The position numbers and the translations under genes are program-made. This document shows, piece by piece, positions 47,811-60,881 of a stretch of 64,000 nt of DNA. The stretch comes from Trematomus loennbergii. Lineage: Eukaryota; Chordata; Actinopteri; Perciformes; Nototheniidae. How positions within the stretch are numbered: the first letter of the stretch is position 1; each line of letters starts with the position of its first letter. The stretch spans positions 248,001 through 312,000 of the forward strand of contig JAAOOA010000454.1 of NCBI GenBank assembly GCA_012861695.1, in the 5' to 3' direction. The notes beneath the pieces are model-generated. The model saw nothing but the letters and a program-made list of their open reading frames with translations. It was not told the origin of the DNA and did no database searches.

Positions 47811-49222
47811 ATGGCTTCCAGGTTAGAGGAAGATCTCTGCTGTCCGGTCTGTCAGGACTTCTTTAGAGATCCTGTCATGCTGGACTGCTGCCACAGCTTC
47901 TGTAAAGCCTGTCTGCAGACCTGGTGGACGGGGAAAGAAGTAAAGGAGTGTCCAGTTTGTAAGAGAAGATCCTCAAAAGATCCACTTTTGAACTTAGCTT
48001 TAAAGAACCTGTGTGAGTCCTTCTTACTGGAGAGAGATCAGAGACCCCCAGAGGCTCGCTGCAGTCTGCACTCTAGAAACTCAGACTCTCTCTGGACCAT
48101 CAGCAGCCAGTGTGTGTCGTCTGCAGAGAATCAAGAACACACACAAACCACAGAATCAGACCCATGGATGAAGCTGCTCAGGATCTCAGAGAGGAGCTCC
48201 AGAAAGCTCTGCAGCCCTTTCAGGAGAAACTGAAGCTCTTTGAAGAAGTTAAAGTGAAGTTTGATCTAACAGCAGGACACATGAAGGTCCAGGCTCAACA
48301 CACAGAGACGCAGATCAAGGAGCAGTTTAAGAAGCTTCACCAGTTTCTAGAAGAGGAAGAGGAGGCCAGGATGGCTGCACTGAGGGAGGAAGAGGAGCAG
48401 AAGAGGAAGATGATGGAGGAGAAGATGGAGGCTGTGAGCAGAGAGATAGCAGCTCTTTCACACACAGTCAGAGCCACAGAGAAGGAGCTGAGAGCTGAAG
48501 ACGTCTCCTTCCTGCTCAACTACAAGGCTGCAGTGGAGAGGCTGCAGCGCCCCCTGCTGGAGGATCCTCAGCTGCCCTCAGGAGCTCTGATAGACCAGGC
48601 CAAACACCTGGACAACCTCAGCTTCAACATCTGGAGCAAGATGAAGGACATGGTGTCCTACTCTCCTCTCATCCTGGACCCAAACACTGCTCATAGAGGA
48701 CTCGTCCTGTCTGAAGATCTGACCAGAGTGAGACGAGGAGGACAGGAGGAAGAAGAGCAAGAAGAGGAAGAGGAGGAACAGAAACTTCCTGATAATCCAG
48801 AGAGGTTTGATTCTGACTGGTCTGTCCTGAGCTCTGAGGGCTTTAACTCAGGGACACACAGCTGGGATGTCCAGGTTACAGACTGTACATTCTGGGTACT
48901 GGGTGTGTCAGCAGAGTCTGCCCAGAGGAAGATAAGCATGTGGTCTGGATCATGGGGAATATGTTTCTCTGGAGGTAAATACTCAGCACGGTCACCATCA
49001 GATCTATCCACTCCTCTCAGCCTGAAGAAGAAGCTCCAGAGGGTCAGAGTGAATCTGGACTGGAACAGAGGAGAGTTGTCGTTCTCTGATCCTGACACTA
49101 ACACACACATACACACCTTCACACAAACTTTCACTGAGAAGATGTTTCCATACTTTAGCACTGTGGGTGAAGTGAAGATATTACCGCTGAAGGTGTGTGT
49201 GACAGTGGAGCAGAGCAGGTAG
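47811..49222 (+). pseudogene. TRIM copy 7: divergent RING, frameshift in B-box
   Basis: [24 protein letters not shown] with complete C3HC4, more diverged from the others ([32 protein letters not shown]). The B-box begins [11 protein letters not shown] but four bases are missing near 48075-48090 (ctctagaaactcagactctctct), so the RING frame ends after 140 codons. A 370-codon frame takes over at 48110 and covers [11 protein letters not shown], coiled coil, PRY and SPRY to EQSR at 49222. One indel separates it from a full gene, so an assembly error should be considered. It alone keeps the B-box coding length class of copy 9 on the left side of the direct duplication. Confidence 0.8.
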
Positions 49223-50645
49223 AGATCAACGGGATCATTATATCTATGATGTTTATCTCTTAAAGCAGGAGTGTGCAAACTTTTTTCAAAGAGGACCGGG
49301 TTTGATAATGTGAATATTATATCACAATTCTTATTGTCACAATTATCTTTATTTTATTCAAATGGCTATATAACTAAATATAAGCCACTAATGCAGGCGT
49401 GAACAACTCTAAAAACACGCTCTTTCATTCATATCTGGAGAGTCAGATAACATTGAACAGACGATGGTGTGTCAGAATCAGGTCAGACAAATAATAATCT
49501 AACATATGCAGGACGGACCGTGGACATGCCTGTCTTAAAGGGAAATACTCTGCTGTCTCTTTATTCTAAACATGTGTTTATTTTAGTTTCACTAATGTTT
49601 TTGTTGTTATTGAGTTTGATAATCTGCTTTTTGATCATACTGTCAACCTTTATTAAATTGAAACACGTGCATTTAGCTGACACTTTAATCCAAGTAACAT
49701 CAAATATGCTGAACTGCTTCCTTTAGAGGAAATAAGAGATATATATTCTTTACATCTGAAATGATCTCACCCAGATTCAGACCTTTATGTCAGGTGATAG
49801 TTTAACCTTCTCTGTTTTATTGAAACTATGTTGTTATAAATTGTTCATTTGTGATTTGTGCATGATGGGAAAATAAATAATATGTTTAATTCAACTGCAA
49901 GTTTGAGCAGCGAATCATTTCTCAGATCCAAAATAAAATGCATTTTAATTTCCAGTCCAGACAATATTGATTTTAAATCGTTGAAATTAAAGTTTTATTA
50001 CATGCAATTTTACATTTTAAACTTGTATAATCATATAAAACATACAGAGTTACTGGGTTTAAATTAACTCCCTGACAGACAGGGAATAAAATAAATGTTT
50101 TAAAGAGATTTCTAAGTATTTAAAAACTGAGTAAATGTTAAACCCAGTTTTCCCAGGAGAAGCCTAAACAGAGGACGACCCATTGCTGTTCAGCGTGGAT
50201 TATCAAATGCACACGTTTATAAACTCTAAAGGATTTCATCTCAATCTAAAATACTGATTTCTTGGCAGCGGTGTGTTATCGAGTATTAACAACCTCTTAA
50301 ACGTCCAATTTGACCAATCAGAATTGAGTATTCAGCTAAGACGTTTAATACAATTATAATATATAGTAAAGTAAAATATATATTGGTGTAGATAAAGTAA
50401 TGTGTGCACTACTTGAATATATAAAAACATGTATGTTACAATAGAGTTGTGCATTAATATTAATAATGATATCACTCAGATTATTAAAGCAGCAACAATC
50501 ACATTTAATGAGAAAAAGCTGACACGTCTTCACTTCAGCGGGCGCCATCTTTAACCAATCAGCATCTCTTTACTTTCAAAGGCTTTTTCAGCACTTTAAT
50601 GTTATCAGTAGTAACCACATGACTTAAAGGTCACATATTATGCAA
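49223..50645 (+). other. TRIM copy 7 3' flank, uninterrupted form
   Basis: Same organisation as 24781-26206, without the composite element, followed by the minisatellite. No gene. Confidence 0.7.
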
Positions 50646-50650
50646 ATCCA

Positions 50651-51167
50651 CTTCTTCATGTCTCTTCTTCATCAACATGTGTCCCCTCTTCTTCATGTCT
50701 CTTCTACATCAACATGTGTCCCCTCTTCTTCATGTCTCTTCTCATCAACATGTGTCCCCTCTTCTTCATGTCTCTTCTACATCAACATGTGTCCCCTCTT
50801 CTTCATGTCTCTTCTACATCAACATGTGTCCCCTCTTCTTCATGTCTCTTCTACATCAACATGTGTCCCCTCTTCTTCATGTCTCTTCTACATCAACATG
50901 TGTCCCCTCTTCTTCATGTCTCTTCTACATCAACATGTGTCCCCTCTTCTTCATGTCTCTTCTACATCAACATGTGTCCCCTCTTCTTCATGTCTCTTCT
51001 ACATCAACATGTGTCCCCTCTTCTTCATGTCTCTTCTACATCAACATGTGTCCCCTCTTCTTCATGTCTCTTCCATAAACATGTGTCCCCTCTTCTTCAT
51101 GTCTCTTCTACATCAACATGTGTCCCCTCTTCTTCATGTCTCTTCTTCATCAACATGTGTCCCTCTG
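50651..51167 (+). repeat. 37-bp minisatellite, about 14 units
   Basis: Third array of the cttcttcatgtctcttctac unit. Its own private variants (cttctcatcaac near 50740, cttccataaac near 51070) differ from those at 26.2 kb. Confidence 0.95.
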
Positions 51168-51346
51168 TGGAAAGAGACTCTGAAAGTTTCAGGAACAAAG
51201 ATTCTCTCTCTTTTTGTCCTGATCCATTTATATAAACACCTGTCTGAAAATGAGCTGATCAGATTTTGGCCACTTTATGATGTCATAACGATGTTTTGGC
51301 TTGTGTAACCATTAGCCAATCACCAACCAAGGTAACCCCTTATATT

Positions 51347-51874
51347 TGTTATCCCTGCAGTGGTGTGCAAACGTATGGACTTTTACCATACCTGTACATA
51401 AGACTGGTTTCTCTAAATTCGCCTTTTTTAATACTGTGAGCCAGAAATCTCCACTTTAGAATCATTTACATACACCAAACTTTCCATTTGATTTACATAA
51501 GGATATTTTTCATTATTTCATTCAAAGCCTGATTTATAGAGCATTTTATTTTAATTTTAAAGGACAAACATGTGAGGTTTTTGGGGCGTGTTGATAGTAT
51601 TTTGTTATTTATAGAGTAATCCAATGTCTATGTGTTGTTGCGTGACCTGTCCATGTTACAGTGTTTAATGAGAAACTGAATAACTTTTTGAAATAGATAG
51701 GCGTCTGATTAGATGCCATGGTGTCTCTTTTTTAGTCACAACATTTTTGGTACAAATGTTTATGTTACAACATAAAAGAACAGAAAAAGTAGATCACAAA
51801 GCCCAGGAAATAGCTGTAACTGATACAAGTTTAATTGGGATGTAATACAGAATGTGTTATTGCTCTAACTTCAG
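51347..51874 (+). other. LRRC18 intron remnant before second orphan exon
   Basis: Intron sequence from tatccctgcagtggtgtgc to the acceptor, joined on the left to aaccaaggtaaccccttata as at 9.65 kb. Confidence 0.8.
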
Positions 51875-52300
51875 CTGGAGGAGCTCCCTGCGTCTGTCGG
51901 CCGTCTCCAGAACCTTCTGGTCCTGAACCTGTGTAACAACCGTCTGTCCAGCCTCCCCAGTGCCATGGGTCTCCTGAAGAAGCTTCTGACTCTCAGCCTG
52001 GGGATGAACCAGCTGAACGACCTGCCCTCCTCCATCTCCGCCCTGCAGGAGCTGCGGCACATCGGCCTCTCCGACAACAAGTTCACCCGCGTCCCCTTCT
52101 GCATCTCCAGGATGGACAAACTGGAGCGGGTCAACCTGGACAGGAACCCCATCGTCACCGAGGATAAATCCAATCAGTCCAATAATACGGAGAAGCTCTA
52201 CCTGGTGAAGGAGAGCGTCCTGTGTGAAGACTGCCTCAATAAGTGCCAGACTGACAGGAAGACGATGGAGGATAATGAAAACTGGAATGAGACAAATTGA
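51875..52300 (+). pseudogene. LRRC18: Orphan LRRC18 exon 2 (copy C)
   Basis: An open 141-codon exon with stop, preceded by an acceptor (ctctaacttcag, one base different from the complete gene). Exon 1 is absent because the preceding 4 kb present at 26925-30960 is deleted. Downstream DNA matches the complete gene for more than 1 kb, so this copy belongs to the direct duplicate of the LRRC18 block. The protein piece keeps LLVLNLCNNRLSSLP to CEDCLNKCQTDRK but has no start codon of its own before MGLLKK. Confidence 0.85.
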
Positions 52301-53435
52301 CCGGGTAAACCCAACTGTTGACCCAGGAAGGATAAGAAAAAAACACTTATAGGAACTTTATATGTATAGTTTTGACTCATTTTATTTTACCACACTGTTT
52401 ACTCAAGCATACTGTACTGTTTCCTTAAAAGGGGAGTGATTTGTAAAATATCCTTAAAGAAAAAAGTAAATCTGTTACAGTTCTGTTTCATATCGTGTTG
52501 AGAGATATATCCATAGATCTCTTAATGTTGCTCTCAAAGTGCACCAGATTGATGAATTTAACTTCAATATAAAAAGAAAAATCTTCCCGGGGGAGCATGA
52601 GGAGGTTAGGTCCACCCCCCACTTATAAAAATAGCACTTTACCCCTGCTTACACCTATATACCGTGAGCTGATTCTCGAGCCTTCATTGTAACAGTCGCG
52701 GGTACACTGTGTATATGCGTGGGGATTGTTGCAGTAGAACATTCCACTGTAGCGCCCGGTACATTAATGGGAAACCCTACATGTTTGAGCACCCTCTATG
52801 AAACGTCAAGCTACCCCACAGCACCCCCAAAACAAAATCTCAGGCCGCGGCACATGACGGTTTTGTGTGCCCTCCCATGAAAATCATATGCCCTCTCTAT
52901 AGATTTGTTCTGGCGCCGGTTCTGGGCCTACAACTGATTATCAACAACCACCATTCACTGTGTAGAATTAACCAAAAACAGGACAAACCTTCTTATGTTA
53001 CATACAAATAATAAATGAAGTCTGGTGCAACAAGCATTAGTAGTGTATACAATTGTTTTTTTTCTTTAAAATGTTTCATTTCACATTTGGGAGGAATAAA
53101 GCATATCTAATCCAATGTAATAATACAACATCACCAAGGAAGACAACAGAGATCAATGAACGTAATAAACTTGCAGCCACAAACACATGTTAAATCAAAA
53201 AGAGAAATGCACATGACAGTTAGTTGTGTACTCACCCAATCTGCTGCAGGCTCACCTGACTCCAGGCAGTGGCGCCGGAAGTAAAGGGGCCAAGGGGCCA
53301 TTGGCCCCCCCACTTTACAGCCCTGCCCCACATTTTCGCAGCGGCGTCTGCCGCGGAACACTACACCCCGTTTCAATAATTCCCCTCTACTCTAAAGTCG
53401 CATCCGACATGCTCAGAGCAGCAGACTTCAGATAA
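52301..53435 (+). other. Duplicate of LRRC18 downstream DNA
   Basis: Matches 31918-33014 with small indels. hAT-like pieces lie at 52431-52670 and 53268-53330. No gene seen. Confidence 0.55.
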
Positions 53436-54713
53436 AGGTTAATGGTCCTGCCCTCAACAGCTCTACATCAATTATGGGGTGTCATCATCATATGCCGAAG
53501 ATCAAGAGGGCGATCAAGAGAAGAGAGAGGGCGATCAAGAGAAGAGAGAGAGGGTGATCAAGAGAAGAGAGAGAGGGCGATAGAAGATTGAGAGGGTGAT
53601 CAAGAGATAAGAGAGGGCGATCAAGAGAAGAGAGAGAGTAATGTAACCTCCTAATGTAATGTATAACTCTTATGAAAATGTTCAAAAAGTGCTCAAACTT
53701 CACATGTGTGCTAACAGTCCAGCCAAGAAGACATCTACGGGACAGTTTTGAGATTTCTTCAAATGCTGTTGCCATGGCAACACAATGCTCGCCTTGAAAC
53801 ATGGTTTTATCATAACTTCAGTGAAAATACTCCAAACAGCCCAAAACTTCACAGGTTTGGTAACGATGCAGCCATCAACGCATCTAAGTGTATTATGGGG
53901 TGTCATCAAATGCCGTTGCCATGGCGACAGACAACTCGCCATGAAACACGATGTCGCTGTAAGTCCAATGGACACGGTCCCATCGTCCCCAAACTTCGCT
54001 TGTATATCACCGGTCCAGCCCTCAACAGCTCTACGTCAATTATGGGGTTTCTTCAAATGCCGTTGCCATGGCAACACAATACTCGCCATGAAACATGGTT
54101 TTCTCATAACTTCAGTGGAAATGCTCCAAACGGCCCAAAACTTCACAGGTTTGGTAACGATGCAGCCATCAACGCATCTAACCGTATTATGGGGTGTCAT
54201 CAAATGCCGTTGCTATGGCGACAGACCACTCGCCATGAAGCACGATGTCGCTGTAAGTCCAATGGACACGGTCCGATCGTCCTCCAAACTTTGCTTGTAT
54301 ATCACCGGTACAGCCCTCAACAGCTCTACGTCAATTATGGGGTTTCTTCAAATGCCGTTGCCATGGTAACACAAGGCTCGCCATGAAACACGGTTTTCTC
54401 ATAACTTCAGTGAAAATGCTCCAAACGGCCCAAAACTTCACAGGTTTGGTAACAATGCAGCCATCCACACATCTAAGCGTATTATGGGATGTCATCAAAT
54501 GCCGTTGGCATGGTGACAGATCATTCACCATCAAGTTAGTTCAAAAGTTTGCAGTTCACACATTCAAGCCCCCAGTGTTCATGTATCATTTCAATCTAAA
54601 TTCTTCACTTTCTCCTTACACATTACATTTCAGCATAGCAGTTTAGCATCAGATTTTCAGCATAAAGCATTCCCACTAGCAATTTCTTCAGGAATTGCAT
54701 TCTCTAGTTAATA
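53436..54713 (-). repeat. Composite array, minus orientation (second copy)
   Basis: Like 33015-34202 but one 293-bp unit longer. Palindromes of the gttgccatggcaac type occur near 53767, 53914, 54062, 54209 (gttgctatggcgac), 54356 and 54504. The GATCAAGAG-rich stretch lies at 53500-53635. The unit-number difference from the 33-kb copy shows that the array changes length. Confidence 0.8.
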
Positions 54714-55952
54714 TTAATGTACAACTCTATTGTAACATACATGTTTTTATATATTCAAGTAGTGCACACATTATTTTATCTACACCAATATATATTTTAC
54801 TTTATTATATATTATAATTGTATTAAACGTCTTAGCTGAATACTCAATTCTGATTGGTCAAATTGGACGTTTAAGAGGTTGTTAATACTCGATAACACAC
54901 CGCTGCCAAGAAATCAGTATTTTAGATTGAGATGAAATCCTTTAGAGTTTATAAACGTGTGAATTTGATAATCCACGCTGAACAGCAATGGGTCGTCCTC
55001 TGTTTAGGCTTCTCCTGGGAAAACTGGGTTTAACATTTACTCAGTTTTTAAATACTTAGAAATCTCTTTAAAACATTTATTTTATTCCCTGTCTGTCAGG
55101 GAGTTAATTTAAACCCAGTAACTCTGTATGTTTTATATGATTATACAAGTTTAAAATGTAAAGATTGCATGTAATAAAACTTTAATTTCAACGATTTAAA
55201 ATCAAGATTGTCTGGACTGGAAATTAAAATGCATTTGATTTTGGATCTGAGAAATGATTCCTGCTCAAACTTGCAGTTGAATTAGACATATTATTTATTT
55301 ATTTTCCCATCATGCACAAATCACAAATGAACAATTTATAACATAGTTTCAATAAAACAGAGAAGGTTAAACTATCACCTGACATAAAGGTCTGAATCTG
55401 GGTGAGATCAATTCAAATGTAAAGAATATATATCTCTTATTTCCTTTAAAGGAAGCAGTTCAGCATATTTGACGTTACTTGGATAAAAGTGTCAGCTAAA
55501 TGCACGTGTTTCAATTTAATAAAGGTTGACAGTATGATCAAAAAGCAGATTAACAAACTCAATAACAACAACAAAAACATTAGTGAAACAAAAATAAACA
55601 CATGTTTAGAATAAAGAGACAGCAGAGTATTTCCCTTTAAGACAGGCATGTCCACGGTCCGTCCTGCATATGTTAGATTATTATTTGTCTGACCTGATTC
55701 TGACACACCATCGTCTGTTCAATGTTATCTGACTCTCCAGATATGAATGAAAGAGCGTGTTTTTAGAGTTGTTCACGCCTGCATTAGTGGCTTATATTTA
55801 GTTATATAGCCATTTGAATAAAATAAAGATAATTGTGACAATAAGAATTATGATATAATATTCACATTATCAAATCCGGTCCTCTTTGAAAAAAGTTTGC
55901 ACACGCCTGCTTTAAGAGATAAACATCATAGATATAATGATCCCGTTGATCT
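54714..55952 (-). other. TRIM copy 8 3' flank
   Basis: Reverse 3' flank as at 34203-35442. Confidence 0.7.
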
Positions 55953-57087
55953 CTACCTGCTCTGCTCCACTGTCACACACACCTTCAGCGGTAATATCTT
56001 CACTTCCTCCTCAGTGTTAAAGTATGGAAACATCTTCTCAGTGAAAGTGTGTGAGAAGGTGTGTATGTGTGTGTTAGTGTCAGGATCAGAGAACGACAAC
56101 TCTCCTCTGTTCCAGTCCAGATTCACTCTGACCCTCTGGAGCTCCTTCTTCAGGCTGAGAGGAGTGACTGGACCTGATGGTGACCGTGCTGAGTATTCAT
56201 CTCCAGAGAATAATATTCCCCATGATCCAGACCACATGCTTCTCTTCCTCTGGACAGACTCTGCTGACACACCCAGTGCCCAGCCTCTACTGTCTGTAAC
56301 CTGGACATCCCAGCTGTGAGTCCCTGAGTTAAAGCCCTCAGAGCTCAGGACAGACCAGTCAGAATCAAACCTCTCTGGATTATCAGGAAGTTTCTGTTCC
56401 TCCTCTTCCTCTTCTTCCTCCTGTCCTCCTCGTCTCACTCTGGTCAGATCTTCAGACAGGACGAGTCCTCTATGAGCAGTGTTTGGGTCCAGGATGAGAG
56501 GAGAGTAGGACACCATGTCCTTCATCTTGCTCCAGATGTTGAAGCTGAGGTTGCCCAGGTGTTTGGCCTGGTCTATCAGAGCTCCTGAGGGCAGCTGAGG
56601 ATCCTCCAGCAGGGGGCGCTGCAGCCTCTCCACTGCAGCCTTGTAGTTGAGCAGGAAGGAGACGTCTTCAGCTCTCAGCTCCTTCTTTGTGGCTCTGACT
56701 GTGTGTGAAAGAGCTGCTATCTCTCTGCTCACAGCCTCCATCTTCTCCTCCATCATCTTCATCTTCTGCTCCTCTTCCTCTTCTAGAAACTGGTGAAGCT
56801 TCTTAAACTGCTCCTTGATCTGCGTCTCTGTGTGTTGAGCCTGGACCTTCATGTGTCCTGCTGTTAGATCAAACTTCACTTTAACTTCTTCAAAGAGCTT
56901 CAGTTTCTCCTGAAAGGGCTGCAGAGCTTTCTGGAGCTCCTCCCTGAGATCCTGAGCAGCTTCATCCATGGGTCTGAATCTGTGGTTTTTGTGTGTTCTT
57001 GAATCTCTGCAGACGAGACACACTGGCTGCTGATGGTCCAGAGAGAAGAGTCTGAGTTTCTTAGAGTGCAGACTGCAGAGAGCCTCT
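55953..57087 (-). CDS. TRIM copy 8: RING-less B-box-coiled coil-B30.2 frame
   Basis: The minus-strand frame is open from the B-box ([35 protein letters not shown]) through coiled coil, PRY with eight Glu, and SPRY to EQSR with the TAG at 55953. There is no RING, and no ATG at the start of the homology; the first in-frame ATG is in PMDEAAQ. The sequence just upstream (tttttgtatctctccag) is a good acceptor-like site, so the frame could be an internal exon. The second B-box cysteine pair is partly changed (FSLD for FCLD). If expressed it would be a RING-free TRIM, able to pair with full TRIMs through the coiled coil. I rate it as probable pseudogene or decoy. Confidence 0.55.
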
Positions 57088-57572
57088 GGAGAGATACAAA
57101 AATATGCATAAATAAATGTTAACTAGGTAAAATAAGATATGAATGAACAACAAAAATAAAATAAGTGACATTTATTTGTTATTGGCTATGGTAGGTTATT
57201 GGTTATGTTCATATACTTATTTGATTATTAAAATGTAAACCGATCTTTTTCATATGGGTGTTTTAGAGTTGTACCCCCCAGATCAGGTCTCTAGTGATTG
57301 TGTGCTCAAAGTGCACCAGATTGAAGCATTTTACTTTAAAATGTTTTGTCAAAATTTGTCTTTTGTCGAGATTTTTCATTTATTCTTTATATATAAAATC
57401 TCGCCTAGAACCGGCCCTGGTACTAAGCCTCAAGAGCCTTTCTTGTGCTGGCAGACACATAGAAACAAATTGGCGGGGCGCACTTCGCACGCACTAAAAA
57501 ATTCCACACGCTCCGCACTCACATTATGCTGAGCCCACGTGCCTTAGCACCGCTGCTATGACTCCATCCTAG
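57088..57572 (-). repeat. hAT-like element (internally deleted) and dispersed repeat
   Basis: As 36571-37148 but the GC-rich middle is missing: ttaaaatgttttgtcaaaat jumps to gtcttttgtcgagattttt. The dispersed repeat is longest here, ending gactccatcctaggacac like 1546. Confidence 0.55.
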
Positions 57573-57592
57573 GACACACACACACACACACT
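57573..57592. repeat. Short (CA)n tract
   Basis: About ten CA repeats where the inverted-repeat arms have more than 300 bp. Confidence 0.85.
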
Positions 57593-59322
57593 GCGCCGAG
57601 GCTTCGGAGCGTGGTTCGAGTAATCCAGTGAAGCGTGTCTCAAGGCTTGTATCGTTTTAGGCCAGTGACGTCATCGATGACGAAGAAGCCTCGCTGTCCG
57701 TCGACGCCACGTGACTGCTTCAGATAGTGCTCAGATCTGTTGAACCACTGACACTTCACGTTTTAAAACGCTCATGTTACCCCTCCTGTAGAGCTCAGAC
57801 CCTCACGTAAAGAGGAAGGAACATGCCGTAGCCTATGTATGACTAAATAAATGCATAAATGAATGTATGAATACCAACATTAATATACATAAATAAATAA
57901 TAAGGCGATGAATAAATAAGGCAATGAATAAATAAAAGTAATAAATGGACGAATAAATGCATTCGATATGATACACATGTGAATATGATTTTGTGTTCAT
58001 TGTCAAGGGTTATTCTAGGCTTAACTCATTGGGAACTTAGTACAAAAGATCACGCTGTTGAGATATATCTGCCTGTTTTACACACGTTGACCAGCAGGGG
58101 GTTAGTGTTCAAATGAAGCCTCATGAGATACCCTTTTCTTTTTGCAGCAAAATTGCTGTAAAGCTTCATAAGGCTTCATCTCGCCATCGCTACGATTAGA
58201 TTAAACCGTTCGAAGACGTGCTGATTAATGAATAATGTGATGCAAAGAAGGTATTCTGCAGATGATTAAAACGCACGCTGAGTGAGTGACTCATGCTGTG
58301 AGCGTGCACTGTGAGACCATATTGACCAGAGTTGTTATATTGCATCTATCCTTATGTGCTTGACGGGAAACTGCGCACTGAGACATATTAAAGAACCAGA
58401 AGAGGAATCGCATGATCATATAAAGCAAGAGCACGGTTTGCACCACCACCAGTTATATGCATGAAGTATGAAGGAGAACCTGTGCATACTTCCTTCTTTT
58501 ATATTAATTCGTTTTTAAATATATTATTATTATTATCTTATTTTATTCATTTGATCTATTTTATCCATTATATCCATATTATCTATTTTATTCATAACCT
58601 AAGAGAGAGGAGGGGACGCTTTTAGAGCCCTTTACCATATAGAGAGGGAATCAGAGAGACGATGCGCCTCTATCAGAGATACGGTAGTTGTTAACGAGGT
58701 ACAGCAAGACTTAAACATGTCTGTAGGCTACTTGTATTTATCCGGAATGGTCCCAACCATGAAGGGGTGGCAAGATACGATCTGATGAGACACTGAGGCG
58801 ATCATGCCTAAACGTTACAGTGAAAACGGATAAACGTAACTTATCTGCTGGTTGAATTTTCCCGGGAGGGATGGAATGAGGCGTAGATGCTCGCAGTGGC
58901 TTGTGCGTAATGCGACTTCCGTGTTCGCGGATCAGCTGATCAAGGGAGGCCTCGACTCCGTTCTGATGCCGGATCGGCTTGTTTCACTTATGCCGAGAGG
59001 CCGGACTGTACCCGTGTTTCTGCCGATGGAGGTCTTCTCCTCTCGCTCTTGAGAAGTTGCTGTAGCTTAGAGATGAGTATCTTGTCCCCATTATTTTCCG
59101 GAGCCGCGCTGGCTGCGCATGGACGTTATTGAGCATAAGAGCATTTACGGTGACCCGGTTTAGCCCCACGCTGTTTTTTTTTAAATGGTGCTGCGAGGGC
59201 TGGACGAGACTTGATATCTGCTACGAGGATCTGAAACGGGTATGGCGGCAGCATGAAAACCTGAAATCACAGCTGACTGAAGGAGAGAGGAGAACCATTT
59301 TAAAGTTTGGCTGCAGCACGGT
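57593..59322 (+). other. TRIM copy 9 upstream flank, distal part
   Basis: Standard 5' flank. A 66-codon frame (58852-59052, ending LPMEVFSSRS) is broken or shifted in the other copies and matches no family I recognise. Confidence 0.55.
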
Positions 59323-59492
59323 GATTGGCTGCTGGAGAATGAGGTGAATGTAATAGGTTATTGACAACGCCCTTGATGAGCTGATTATATGCAGCTGCGG
59401 ACTGAATGTAGGCTATATACCAGTCTTCCTGAAATAACTTGCGCTGAGCTTCATTTCCTGTCTGCTGTGTTGCAGCTTCACTCAGAGACAGC
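59323..59492 (+). promoter_or_regulatory. Proximal promoter/5' UTR of TRIM copy 9
   Basis: An inverted CCAAT (gattggct, 59323-59330), a possible donor (gaatgag|gtgaat near 59344), TATA-like ctatata at 59413-59419 and an acceptor-like tgctgtgttgcag ending at 59475, 17 bases before the ATG. The same signals lie before copies 2, 3 and 6. Which of TATA or splice model is used cannot be told from sequence. Confidence 0.4.
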
Positions 59493-60881
59493 ATGGCTTC
59501 CAGGTTAGAGGAAGATCTCTGCTGTCCGGTCTGTAAGGAAGTCTTTAGAGATCCTGTCTTCCTGTCCTGCTGCCACAGCTTCTGTACAGCCTGTCTGCAG
59601 ACCTGGTGGACGGGGAAAGAAGTAAAGGCGTGTCCAGTCTGTAAGACAGAATCTTCAAGAAGAAATCCCCCCTGTAACCTGGCTTTAAAGAACCTGTGTG
59701 AGACCTTCTTACAGGAGAGAGGTCAGAGACCCCCAGAGGCTCTCTGCAGTCTGCACTCTGAGAAACTCAGACTCTTCTGTCTGGACCATCAGCAGCCAGT
59801 GTGTCTCGTCTGCAGAGATTCAAGAACACACAAAAACCACAGAATCACACCCATGGATGAAGCTGCTCAGCATCTCAGGGAGGAGCTCCAGAAAGCTCTG
59901 CAGCCCTTTCAGGAGAAACTGAAGCTCTTTGAACGCGTTAAAGTGAAGTTTGATCAAACAGCAGGACACCTGAAGGACCAGGCTCAACACACAGAGACGC
60001 AGATCAAGGAGCAGTTTAAGAAGCTTCACCAGTTTCTAGAAGAGGAAGAGGAGGCCAGGATGGCTGCACTGAGGGAGGAAGATGAGCAGAAGAGGAGGAT
60101 GATGGAGGAGAAGATGGAGGCTGTGAGCAGAGAGATAGCAGCTCTTTCACACACAGTCAGAGCCACAGAGAAGGAGCTGAGAGCTGAAGACGTCTCCTTC
60201 CTGCTCAACTACAAGGCTGCAGTGGAGAGGCTGCAGCGCCCCCTGCTGGAGGATCCTCAGCTGCCCTCAGGAGCTCTGATAGACCAGGCCAAACACCTGG
60301 GCAACCTCAGCTTCAACATCTGGAGCAAGATGAAGGACATGGTGTCCTACTCTCCTCTCATCCTGGACCCAAACACTGCTCATAGAGGACTCGTCCTGTC
60401 TGAAGATCTGACCAGAGTGAGACGAGGAGGAGAGAGACAGAAACTTCCTGATAATCCAGAGAGGTTTGATTATGATTTCTCTGTCCTGAGCTCTGAGGGC
60501 TTTAACTCAGGGACTCACAGCTGGGATGTCCAGGTTACAGACAGTACATTCTGGGCACTGGGTGTGTCAGCAGAGTCTGTCCAGAGGAAGAGAAGCATGT
60601 GGTCTAGATCATGGGGAATATTATTCTCTGGAGATGAATACTCAGCACGGTCACCATCAGGTCCAGTCACTCCTCTCAGCCTAATGAAGGAGCTCCAGAG
60701 GGTCAGAGTGAATCTGGACTGGAACAGAGGAAAGTTGTCGTTCTCTGATCCTGACACTAACACACGCATACACACCTTCTCACACACTTTCACTGAGAAG
60801 ATGTTTCCATACTTTAACACTGTGGAGGAAGTGAAGATATTACCACTGAAGGTGTGTGTGACAGTGGAGCAGAGCAGGTAG
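59493..60881 (+). CDS. TRIM copy 9: complete RING-B-box-coiled coil-PRY/SPRY E3 ligase
   Basis: 462 codons, the only full-domain frame here. The RING C3HC4 ligands are C11, C14, C26, H28, C31, C34, C47 and C50. The B-box 2 ligands are C85, H88, C96, H99, C104, C107, H113 and H116. The coiled coil spans about 120-250 with heptad-like [21 protein letters not shown] starts at LDPNTAHRG and SPRY contains [36 protein letters not shown] and FPYFNT. It resembles teleost zinc-binding protein A33-like/TRIM35-like proteins; such TRIMs act as cytosolic ubiquitin ligases, often in antiviral responses. Unlike its relatives it has no poly-Glu run in PRY ([13 protein letters not shown]). The ATG is set by the conserved [11 protein letters not shown] start. 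Its neighbours are RING-less copy 8, divergent on the left, and a composite array on the right. Confidence 0.92.
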   Translation: MASRLEEDLCCPVCKEVFRDPVFLSCCHSFCTACLQTWWTGKEVKACPVCKTESSRRNPPCNLALKNLCETFLQERGQRPPEALCSLHSEKLRLFCLDHQQPVCLVCRDSRTHKNHRITPMDEAAQHLREELQKALQPFQEKLKLFERVKVKFDQTAGHLKDQAQHTETQIKEQFKKLHQFLEEEEEARMAALREEDEQKRRMMEEKMEAVSREIAALSHTVRATEKELRAEDVSFLLNYKAAVERLQRPLLEDPQLPSGALIDQAKHLGNLSFNIWSKMKDMVSYSPLILDPNTAHRGLVLSEDLTRVRRGGERQKLPDNPERFDYDFSVLSSEGFNSGTHSWDVQVTDSTFWALGVSAESVQRKRSMWSRSWGILFSGDEYSARSPSGPVTPLSLMKELQRVRVNLDWNRGKLSFSDPDTNTRIHTFSHTFTEKMFPYFNTVEEVKILPLKVCVTVEQSR

